NCBI GenBank assembly: GCA_947493705.1
Contig: CANLSH010000016.1
Coordinates: 20,401-84,400, forward strand
Direction: 5' to 3'
DNA from: an uncultured Arachnia sp.
GTDB lineage: Bacteria; Actinomycetota; Actinomycetes; Propionibacteriales; Propionibacteriaceae
DNA: 64,000 bases
This document shows positions 9,434 through 17,006 of the stretch, in pieces; positions within the stretch are counted from its first letter, which is position 1; every line of letters starts with the position of its first letter. The position numbers were made by a program, and so were the translations under genes. The notes under the pieces are model-generated. The model ran no database searches and was not told the DNA's origin. It saw only the letters and a list, made by a program, of their open reading frames with translations.

Positions 9434-10291
9434 ATGGGTGTCTATGTAGTCACAGGAGCAGCTTCAGGCATGGGCCGTTCGACCGCTGAGCAGCTCCGCT
9501 GGGAAGGCCATCGGGTCATTGGGGTGGATCTGCACAAGGCGGACGTGGAGGTGGACCTCTCCACACCTGAGGGACGCAAGCGTGCCGTGGAAGAGGTCAA
9601 GGTCAAGTGCAATGGACGGCTGGATGGCGCCGTGTTGGCTGCCGGGCTGGGACCTGTGCCGGGAAGGGAGGACATCATCGCCAGGGTGAACTTCCTGGGC
9701 GTCGTCGAGCTCATCGAGGGATTGCATGAGGATCTTGCAGAAGCTCGAAACGCCAAGGTCGTGATCTTCTCGTCGAACTCCACCACCACGATTCCGGGGA
9801 TCCCCGATGAGATCATTGACGCCTTCATGGAACGCGACATCGAACGGGCCGTCGAAGTGGCCGCTGCCGCGGGGTCGGAAGCATCTGCAAGTTTTGTCTA
9901 CGCTGGGTCCAAGACGGCTGTCACCCACTGGATGCGCACCATCGGTGTCACGGAGAAGTGGGCAGGTATGGGTATCCGCATCAATGCTCTCGCCCCGGGC
10001 GCCATCCGCACACCCATGGTGGAGGCCCAACTGAACGACCCCAAGCTGGCCCCGGCGATCAAGGCTTTCCCCATTCCGGTGAGGGAGTTCGGCAAACCCG
10101 AGGAGGTTGCCCAGTGGGCTGTCTTCATGCTGTCTCCCGCGGCCAACTTCCTGTGTGGATCGGTGATCTTCCTGGATGGTGGCACCGACGCCTACTTCCG
10201 AGCGGACTCCTGGCCGCGTGCGATGACTGCGGAGGAAATGCCGCAGTACCAGGCGAAGATGGAGGAGTTCGCTCGCACCCTGACCGATTGA
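9434..10291 (+). CDS. Short-chain dehydrogenase/reductase
   Basis: A 285-residue classical-type SDR. The cofactor motif TGAASGMG (residues 7-14) and the acidic VD at the end of beta-2 (residues 31-32) suggest NAD(H) preference; the catalytic Tyr156 and Lys160 are in YAGSK. The shortened region after beta-3 and the long insert at 118-150 resemble 3-alpha-hydroxysteroid/coniferyl-alcohol dehydrogenase-like members. The substrate is not known. ATG 9434 follows a strong AAGGAGGAGG box. It stands alone between a divergent peptidase and a convergent operon. Confidence 0.85.
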   Translation: MGVYVVTGAASGMGRSTAEQLRWEGHRVIGVDLHKADVEVDLSTPEGRKRAVEEVKVKCNGRLDGAVLAAGLGPVPGREDIIARVNFLGVVELIEGLHEDLAEARNAKVVIFSSNSTTTIPGIPDEIIDAFMERDIERAVEVAAAAGSEASASFVYAGSKTAVTHWMRTIGVTEKWAGMGIRINALAPGAIRTPMVEAQLNDPKLAPAIKAFPIPVREFGKPEEVAQWAVFMLSPAANFLCGSVIFLDGGTDAYFRADSWPRAMTAEEMPQYQAKMEEFARTLTD

Positions 10292-10309
10292 TCTCCGCTG
10301 GATGGAGAT
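10291..10309 (+). terminator. Possible weak hairpin after the SDR gene
   Basis: ATCTCC and GGAGAT are separated by seven bases and followed by TTCT, directly after the SDR stop codon. The stem is only 6 bp, so this is a weak candidate. Confidence 0.3.
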
Positions 10310-10388
10310 TTCTGCTCCCCTGATCATCATCAATTCCTACTGGAGCACGCCCTATTCCTCGTTGCTGAAGCAGTGCCCTCTTCGGAGG

Positions 10389-12032
10389 TCAGATGTCGAG
10401 GACAGAGTCGGTGAACTCATCCGAGGTGCGAAGTCGCTCCACACGACGATGCCAGCGTCGATCAGCCGCCCCCTCCACCAACATGTCCAGCATCGTCTCG
10501 CGATCCGGAACATGCATTACGAACGGGTCGCTGTCGTCGCGCTGCTTCTCGAAGTGGCACAGGGCCGCATGACTGAGAGGCCCAAAAGCGCCGTCGGCCT
10601 CAAGTCCGTCGATCTGCCGCTGGAATTGTCGTAGTCCGGAGAAGCCGTAACCCGTCAGCACCAGACGCAGTGTGCCCGTATCAGTCACGGGGCCCACCTG
10701 TTCCATGATCCAACGGCGCGAGCCACCCCGGCCCATCTGGACAGAACGATCGAAAACCATGCCGAGAGCCCGGTCGGTGTTGAGGCCGAGCCATGAGGCA
10801 AACTGCACCATCGGATCGAGATACAGGCGTGCCGCCATCAGCAGCTGTGCCGATTGGAACGGCTCGTGCTCGGCGGCGTCACGGAAGCGGCTGACCCACT
10901 GGTCCTCCCACAGGTCGGCCCCGTCGAGCGGATGCACGCGTACTCCTCGAGGGGGTGTGCGCTGCGATGTCGCACCTTTTCTGGTGGTCAGGTCAACGAG
11001 TGCATCAGACATGGGGCCGAAGACATCAGCGAAGGTGGAGGGCTCGCGACGCCGCATCTCCTCCAGCAGCTTGCCCAGAGTGCCGGAGTCCTGTGTGAAC
11101 TGGACGATTCCGTAGGACAAGCCGATGTGGAAGTGGCCGGAGGCGGGATGGCGCGCGCCGGGGCGGTCGAATCGTCCCTCGAACTCGCCGTCGCGGTTCA
11201 CGGCGCCGAAATCGCCACCCGATTCGTGCACGGCGGTCTGGTTGATGATGTGGATCTTCATTGCGTCGTCGAAGGGTAGGGGGGTTTCCATGTCTGGGAC
11301 CGGCGTCGGGAGGACAGGCGGCGCCTCAGGCTCGTCATCGAAACCCTGGAAATCATCGAGGGGGTCGGTGTCGAACGGGCTCAGGGGGCCGGGGTCGACG
11401 GGATCTACGACTGGTGCTGACAGCTCCCCATGTGCCAGCAGGCGATGAGGATCGTTATAGCTGTCGTAGAACCAGCTGCGTGGCCCCTTCGGGCTCATCA
11501 CCCCGACGTGGAGGGAACGCCCACCCATTCCCATGGAGAGTTCAAGCACCGGGTCGGACATGGCCCGACGTCGCACCACCTCCTCCGCGGTTCGTCGATC
11601 CTCGGTGGAGGAGAAGTCGAAGTCACCCGCGCAAGCATTCGGGTGGTCGGACTGCACACCTGAGGTAGCGACGAGACGGTTGTACGAGAGCGGTCGGTAA
11701 AGGTTGCGAAGCCGCACAGCCCTGCCCACCGCGCGCCGCATCTCGTCACCCATGGCAAGGGCCAGCAGAGTCCACGGCCACAGATGGAGCGGGGGGATGA
11801 GCTCCCCGAAGCCTGCCTCCCGTGCCTTGTCGGCGTGGTGCGGTGTGACGACCTCGTCGACCGAGAAGAACTCGATGCCGTGATCAGCCAGGTAGCGGGC
11901 GAGATCGTCGCGACTGCCCGGCTGATAGAAGTCGGTGTCGACGAATCCGGGGCGAAGGCCGAGTGCTTCCCCAGCCCGTTCAATCTGCTGACGGCGTCCT
12001 CGTGCCGCTTGCTCCGTGACATGAAACTCCAT
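10389..12032 (-). CDS. Putative peptidoglycan-degrading protein: M15-like peptidase region plus lysozyme-like domain
   Basis: A 547-residue protein without signal peptide or membrane segment. Residues 105-190 contain S-D-H130-x6-D137-x-D139 and H175-V-G-V, a spacing that recalls the zinc ligands of M15 D-Ala-D-Ala peptidases. A Pro/Asp-rich linker follows (about 208-255), then a domain with H-E270-S-G-G and GLSYGIVQFTQDSGTLG (about 305-320), which resembles lysozyme/chitosanase-like cores with Glu270 as possible acid. The tail has a peptidoglycan-binding look (FQRQIDGLEADGAFG). ATG 12032 has AGGAGG upstream; the longer reading has none. It is last in a three-gene operon, 23 bases after the previous gene. 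Lack of an export signal is odd for such a protein. Confidence 0.6.
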   Translation of the reverse strand: MEFHVTEQAARGRRQQIERAGEALGLRPGFVDTDFYQPGSRDDLARYLADHGIEFFSVDEVVTPHHADKAREAGFGELIPPLHLWPWTLLALAMGDEMRRAVGRAVRLRNLYRPLSYNRLVATSGVQSDHPNACAGDFDFSSTEDRRTAEEVVRRRAMSDPVLELSMGMGGRSLHVGVMSPKGPRSWFYDSYNDPHRLLAHGELSAPVVDPVDPGPLSPFDTDPLDDFQGFDDEPEAPPVLPTPVPDMETPLPFDDAMKIHIINQTAVHESGGDFGAVNRDGEFEGRFDRPGARHPASGHFHIGLSYGIVQFTQDSGTLGKLLEEMRRREPSTFADVFGPMSDALVDLTTRKGATSQRTPPRGVRVHPLDGADLWEDQWVSRFRDAAEHEPFQSAQLLMAARLYLDPMVQFASWLGLNTDRALGMVFDRSVQMGRGGSRRWIMEQVGPVTDTGTLRLVLTGYGFSGLRQFQRQIDGLEADGAFGPLSHAALCHFEKQRDDSDPFVMHVPDRETMLDMLVEGAADRRWHRRVERLRTSDEFTDSVLDI

Positions 12033-12055
12033 GATGTTTCCTCCTGTTGACCTGC

Positions 12056-13996
12056 TCACGTCCAGGCGAGTGACTCGTCCGGATCCGGGCACTTGGGGAT
12101 GACGCGCACCACATATGCGTGGATGAGCGGGGTGTTCTCCGCGATGGCGAACACGTTCGGTTCGGAGGCTGCCTTCCACTCCAGACTCAGCTTCCGACCT
12201 GCTGAAGCCATGTCGATGATGTGCTCCGCCACGATCAGCCCGTTGGTGTCGTGCAGGCGGATCGCGTAGGAGCGGATTGATTCCTGCACACCATCGAAAG
12301 TCGCTTGTGGCTGCAGTCTTGTGCGGAAGCGGGCGTGCTGCGGTGAGTGATGATCGAGGTCGATCCCCTCCGGAGAGCCGACCGGCGGATCATGCGTCGT
12401 GACACTGACGAACAACTCATCAAGAAGTAGCGTGTCTTCGGCCGCCACCTGGATCGAGCCGATGACGGAGACAGCGGGCCCGCCCCGTTTACCGGGCTTC
12501 GCGAAGACCTTGATGACATCGCGTCCCCGCGGGAGCCGGATACTCACCTTCTCCGTGCGGTGGTCTCGTGTGTCTCGGGGCTGGCGAACCGAAACCGTTT
12601 GGGTTCCCGCCTGCATTATCTTGGGTGTGACGTTCACGGTGGCCTGAAACGTCGGACCAGTTAGCAGGGGCATGGCCACCTTGAGGAGGTTGGGGCTCGC
12701 GAGCGCCACCTTCTCCGTGGAAATCATCCGAGCGGCCGACTTCAATCCAACCCGATTTGCTGCTTCCAGCAGTTTCACATGACGCACTGCGTCAACTGTC
12801 GGCGACGCGAGTGTCACGCGCCTTGGGGCGCGTGGCGCCTTCGTGACACTGCCGTCTTCCTCCTGCGGTGAAACCAGTTCGACGCCAACAGTGTTGGTTG
12901 AGAACGTCAGGTTTCGGACAAAGACAGCCTTGTGCGGCAGGCACGGAAGTTGACCGCCGCCGACGCCGTCGCTGAGCTTGCTGTCCTCCGCCAGCCGCCA
13001 GTACCGCTCGCTGAAGAAATCCGCGTCCAGCCAGTCGCGACGGATGTCGCACACCAGCATCTCGAAGGTGACCTCGAATATGTCGTCGAGTGCGTTCAGC
13101 ACCTCCTCGCCACCCAGGGCGAATCTCAGGCGTACCCGCGGCGTGAAGACGGCCGCCGTCTGTTCATGGCTGAGCGTGATGCGTTGCCAGGCCGAGCTGT
13201 CTTCGTTGAGCAATGGCGCGGTCGGGATCAGTGAGGAACGAAAATACGACAGGCCGGGGGCGTCTCGACGCATCTTCTCTCCAGATTCGAATCTCTGGAG
13301 GACAGCGGCGCGCTCGTCCTCGAACCCGAGATCGGTTTGGGAGTCGCGGATGATGGTGAACGCCTGCTCGACCTCTTGACGGCGTCCCAAGCCGACCCAC
13401 TCCGCCTGCAACCGATCAAGTTTGCCCTGGAGCCGCGCGCGCTCCTCGGTGGTCGCGTCGCTGGCCAGCGCCGCGAGCCCGGCGGATGCTTCGTCCACCT
13501 GACGTTCGAACGAGCGGTATGCCTCCAGCACGGGGGTGGGCTCCCCGTTGTCGAACAGAAGCGTGTTGGCTGCCTCAGCATCTGCACTCAGCAGAACCCC
13601 GCCAGCCACGTCCGCACCTCTGAGGGTGTCATCGTAGATGTGGTTGATCGTGCCGATGTCGACGTGCGGTGGTGGTTCCAGCGCGAACGGCAGGGCCGGA
13701 TTGAGGATCTCGTCGTGGAGTTGGGCCATGAGCGAATCCAGCAGGAGGTCGGTCTCTGTCAGCGAGACTCCCCTGACCTCGTCAAGTCCACCACTGGCCA
13801 CACCCATCAGCAGCTCCAGCGGCAGCAGCTCGTCGATGAGTTGACGTCCGAAGCCGCCCAGTCCTCCGACCAGTGTCAGGTATGACTGACCAGCCTCACC
13901 AGGCTCCGAAACCAGCGGTGCGCCGATGGTGTCGGAAATCGTGGCCGCAATAAGCGCGCGAACGACAGGGAGTCGTTCCCCAATTGTGGCGGCCAT
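12056..13996 (-). CDS. Large protein of unknown family, paralogous in part to the upstream gene
   Basis: A 646-residue soluble protein that I do not recognise. An Ala/Glu/Arg-rich segment (about residues 165-245) looks like a coiled coil. The block R-x-WLD-x-x-F (about 330) followed by LPCLPHKAVFVRN (about 360) is matched in the neighbouring gene by RPWLDVAF and IPAIPMTVYFVRD, with the same spacing, so the two share a domain. The C-terminal 150 residues look beta-rich. I chose ATG 13996, two bases after the upstream stop codon; an upstream TTG at 14008 would overlap that gene. No catalytic motif is apparent. Likely part of one complex with its neighbours. Confidence 0.65.
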   Translation of the reverse strand: MAATIGERLPVVRALIAATISDTIGAPLVSEPGEAGQSYLTLVGGLGGFGRQLIDELLPLELLMGVASGGLDEVRGVSLTETDLLLDSLMAQLHDEILNPALPFALEPPPHVDIGTINHIYDDTLRGADVAGGVLLSADAEAANTLLFDNGEPTPVLEAYRSFERQVDEASAGLAALASDATTEERARLQGKLDRLQAEWVGLGRRQEVEQAFTIIRDSQTDLGFEDERAAVLQRFESGEKMRRDAPGLSYFRSSLIPTAPLLNEDSSAWQRITLSHEQTAAVFTPRVRLRFALGGEEVLNALDDIFEVTFEMLVCDIRRDWLDADFFSERYWRLAEDSKLSDGVGGGQLPCLPHKAVFVRNLTFSTNTVGVELVSPQEEDGSVTKAPRAPRRVTLASPTVDAVRHVKLLEAANRVGLKSAARMISTEKVALASPNLLKVAMPLLTGPTFQATVNVTPKIMQAGTQTVSVRQPRDTRDHRTEKVSIRLPRGRDVIKVFAKPGKRGGPAVSVIGSIQVAAEDTLLLDELFVSVTTHDPPVGSPEGIDLDHHSPQHARFRTRLQPQATFDGVQESIRSYAIRLHDTNGLIVAEHIIDMASAGRKLSLEWKAASEPNVFAIAENTPLIHAYVVRVIPKCPDPDESLAWT

Positions 13997-13998
13997 GA

Positions 13999-15684
13999 TC
14001 AGACCCAATCTGCAGCGTCAGGATGGCTCTCGAAGTCGGCATCGGGTGCCTTACCGAGAAAGCGACTGGCCATCCCGATGAGGAACTGTCCCTTGAGGGT
14101 CAGTTCACCGGAAGCCGAGTTCTCGTTCCATTCGGTCTGGGCTGTCGACTTTGCGTGGTCGCCGGATACGCCGAACCCCAGGAACGACACGCCTGCCTTG
14201 CCGGTGAACGACCTGCGTTCTTCTGCGGTCATGTTGGCGAGCGCGGTGGATCGTACGACCACATCTCGGACAAAGTAGACCGTCATCGGGATGGCCGGCA
14301 TCACACCATCCTTCGGCGGAACCTGACCATCCGACAGGGTGACGATCTCGTTGACGACATCGAGGGTTTCCTTGGTGTCCGGATCGATCATGGTGTAGGC
14401 GCCTGACTCAAGGAACGCCACATCAAGCCACGGACGATCGACCACACCCTGGACGATCTGGAATGACAGGTGGAACCCCTCCTCGAAGAAGCTCTCCTCC
14501 AGATTCTCCGATGACTTCTCACCGCCAGCTTTGGCGAAGAGTGAGAAGACCGGGATCTTGAGCCCACCTGCGGTCTTGCTCTTGCTCGTCTTGTGGAATT
14601 TCTTGGATTCCTTGGAGTCGAGCGTTACCTCCATGAGGGACTTCGCCCTGAGGACGCCGTTAGGACGCAACGCCGTGTAGTAGGCGCTCTCCGTCAGAAA
14701 TCCCAGCCCGCTGTCCGAGGCGAAGACCGACGCAAGGACCTCGTTCGCGGCGAACTGTGTGCGCAGCCTGTCAAGATACTCGGGCATTCCGCCACGCGAA
14801 AGCACCGCAATCTTGGCCATGATGGCCTCCACCTGGCGCTTCTTGCCCTGGGTCTCCCAGCGATTGCGGGCACTGTCCAGCTGCTTCTTCAGCGCTGCGA
14901 TCTTCCGGCCCCCGTTCGGATCATTCGGAGAGATCTGTTCGCTCTTCTCGAGCACCTGCATCTCCACCTGGTTGTACCGGTTCTCCAACGCCCGGTACAG
15001 CTTCATGAGTCTCGTGGGGGGTAGGAGCTGGTCGGGGTCCTCAACAAAATCGCCTGCGTCGAGGCCATCCGCGCTGAGCAGGGCGTCCAGATCGATGTCG
15101 GTGTCCGCATCTGAAGGACCGTCGCCCAGCAGGGCATCGAGGTCGTCCAGCTCATCGGCGGAGTCGCTGCCGTTGTCCGCTGCCGGGGCGGGTGAGACGT
15201 CTGTCGGCTGCTCATACAGGAATGCGCGCAGCTTCTCCAGCCTTGCTTTGTCGAACTCCGACAAGGAGTTGTCAATGACGCGACAGTTCTCAAGCACGGA
15301 GTTGTAGATCTTCGACACCTGCTTGCCGCTGGAGATCAGGCTGTTGAGGTCGACGGTGGTGTCGTCCTCGTTCACGATCAGCGGATCGCTGCCGAGGGTG
15401 GGGATGTAGTCAGTGAGCGCCGCAAAGTTGATGGCCGCCCGGGCCACGTCGTTGACCGTGAAGACGGTCTCGCCGTCCCCATCGGTGTTCTCAAGCATTT
15501 GGGGCTTCTTGCCCAAGTCCATGAACATGGACAGCTCGGGCCCGAAGGGAATCGGCGGCAGGAAGTAGTGGAAGATGACGTTGTCCGGCTTTCCGCGTTC
15601 GGTAATGGCCTGGATCTCGCCGTAGATGGCGTCCAACAGGTCAGTGGTGTTGAATTCCTTCACGTCCTTGGTGAAGTCAGGCAT
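13999..15684 (-). CDS. Large protein of unknown family, first gene of the three-gene operon
   Basis: A 561-residue soluble protein of unknown function. Residues about 165-230 form a highly acidic, Asp/Ser-rich stretch (repeated DDLDALLG / DIDLDALLSADG), followed by a probable coiled coil (about 240-305). The C-terminal half carries the WLD and FVRD blocks shared with the next gene. ATG 15684 is preceded by a clear GGAGGAG box; the in-frame extension to 15807 runs through non-conserved Arg/Pro-rich sequence. The acidic repeats could bind calcium or a basic partner, but that is a guess. Confidence 0.65.
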   Translation of the reverse strand: MPDFTKDVKEFNTTDLLDAIYGEIQAITERGKPDNVIFHYFLPPIPFGPELSMFMDLGKKPQMLENTDGDGETVFTVNDVARAAINFAALTDYIPTLGSDPLIVNEDDTTVDLNSLISSGKQVSKIYNSVLENCRVIDNSLSEFDKARLEKLRAFLYEQPTDVSPAPAADNGSDSADELDDLDALLGDGPSDADTDIDLDALLSADGLDAGDFVEDPDQLLPPTRLMKLYRALENRYNQVEMQVLEKSEQISPNDPNGGRKIAALKKQLDSARNRWETQGKKRQVEAIMAKIAVLSRGGMPEYLDRLRTQFAANEVLASVFASDSGLGFLTESAYYTALRPNGVLRAKSLMEVTLDSKESKKFHKTSKSKTAGGLKIPVFSLFAKAGGEKSSENLEESFFEEGFHLSFQIVQGVVDRPWLDVAFLESGAYTMIDPDTKETLDVVNEIVTLSDGQVPPKDGVMPAIPMTVYFVRDVVVRSTALANMTAEERRSFTGKAGVSFLGFGVSGDHAKSTAQTEWNENSASGELTLKGQFLIGMASRFLGKAPDADFESHPDAADWV

Positions 15685-15984
15685 GGTGGATCTCCTCCGT
15701 TTCGGTCCCGGTACTGGGACGTTGACTTTGCGAGTGGCGCGGAACGAATCCGGAGGCCCCGGATGATCGGCTCGTGAACTGTCAGAATCGCCGTCCCGTA
15801 GCGCCACTCAGTAGTGAAGAGGACCATCAATGGTGGGTGATACATGATACATGCGCTTAATGAGTAGGCACTGCTCGATCTCATCGAGGTCGGCCAGTCC
15901 GAGTGCGCATGACCGTTGGGTGCCCGAGCGCGTCGACGAGAGTGATTTCCGGCGGGCGGCGCGGACCGTCGTTACAGTGGCTCC
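15685..15984. other. Divergent intergenic region without a gene
   Basis: About 300 bases between two divergent units, so both promoters should lie here. I see no gene. The only local structure is a short direct repeat, GATACAT twice (15839-15853), on the side of the three-gene operon. Confidence 0.5.
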
Positions 15985-16872
15985 ATGTCGGCACAGCTGC
16001 TGGAAATCCACATAGTCGCCGACTCCACGGGGGAGTCGGCTGTGCGCATCGCCCGTGCGGCGATCGCCCAGTTCCCTGAGCACCACTTCACCTTCGTCAG
16101 GCATCGGCGACTGAACACCGTCGAGGCCATGCTGAAGGTGATCGAGACCCTGCGAGAACGGGTCGGTAAACCCACAGCCGTGATGTACACGCTCGTGAAC
16201 AAGGAGTTGGCGGATCTCATCGACGGCGCGTGCAAGGAGCTGGGGATGCCCCACGCCGACCTGATGACCGGACCCATGGTTGCCCTGGAGGAACTGACAG
16301 GAACGCCGGCCGACATGGTGCCCATGCGGCCCGTGGGTGTGGAGGCGGATTATTTCGTGCGGATGTCCGCCATCGATTTCGCAGTCCGCAACGACGACGG
16401 CGCACTTCCCGACGCCTTCAGCGAATGCGACATCTGCTTGGTGGGGGCATCCCGCTCAGGGAAGACGCCGCTGTCCATCTATCTCGGTTATCTGGGGTAC
16501 AAGGTGGTCAACGTACCGCTTGTGCCCGGCATCGATCCGCCGCCGCAGCTGTTCGAACTGGAGCGGTGGCGCATCGTCGGACTCACCATCGATGCCGAGC
16601 GTCTGCTGATGATCCGCAGCCAACGGGTCAAAGGTCTCGGTGGATTCGGGAACAAGGACGGTTATGCCAATCTGGCACGGATCTATGACGAGTTGGACGA
16701 GGTGGGCAGTATTCAACGCAAACTGGGATGCCCCATCATCGACACGACCGGGGTGGCTCTGGAGGAAGCGGCAGCCAGGATTATCGACATGGTGGACACC
16801 CGCGCACGGAAGATGGGGCACCGTCTCCGCAAGCCGGCTGGAACCACATCCCTGAGCCCGCCACCTGCCTGA
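15985..16872 (+). CDS. Pyruvate phosphate dikinase regulatory protein (bifunctional kinase/phosphorylase, DUF299)
   Basis: A 295-residue DUF299 protein. The start LEIHIVADSTGESA and the P-loop GASRSGKT (residues 154-161), followed by KVVNVPLVPGIDPP, are diagnostic. The enzyme inactivates PPDK (or PEP synthase) by ADP-dependent phosphorylation of the Thr next to the catalytic His and reverses this by phosphorolysis. The neighbouring ppdK gene, 134 bases downstream on the same strand, is the evident target. ATG 15985 is the first plausible start in the frame. Confidence 0.92.
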   Translation: MSAQLLEIHIVADSTGESAVRIARAAIAQFPEHHFTFVRHRRLNTVEAMLKVIETLRERVGKPTAVMYTLVNKELADLIDGACKELGMPHADLMTGPMVALEELTGTPADMVPMRPVGVEADYFVRMSAIDFAVRNDDGALPDAFSECDICLVGASRSGKTPLSIYLGYLGYKVVNVPLVPGIDPPPQLFELERWRIVGLTIDAERLLMIRSQRVKGLGGFGNKDGYANLARIYDELDEVGSIQRKLGCPIIDTTGVALEEAAARIIDMVDTRARKMGHRLRKPAGTTSLSPPPA

Positions 16873-17006
16873 AGCTGGTCCCAGATTCCATTCATTTTGT
16901 GACCCGCTCACGGGAGTGGAAAACGCGGGGATACGCTGGAGGAAAGAAGGGACGATGATGCCCTTTCTTTTTCTACATTGAGTCGATCAAGGGAGCTACG
17001 ACGGAC

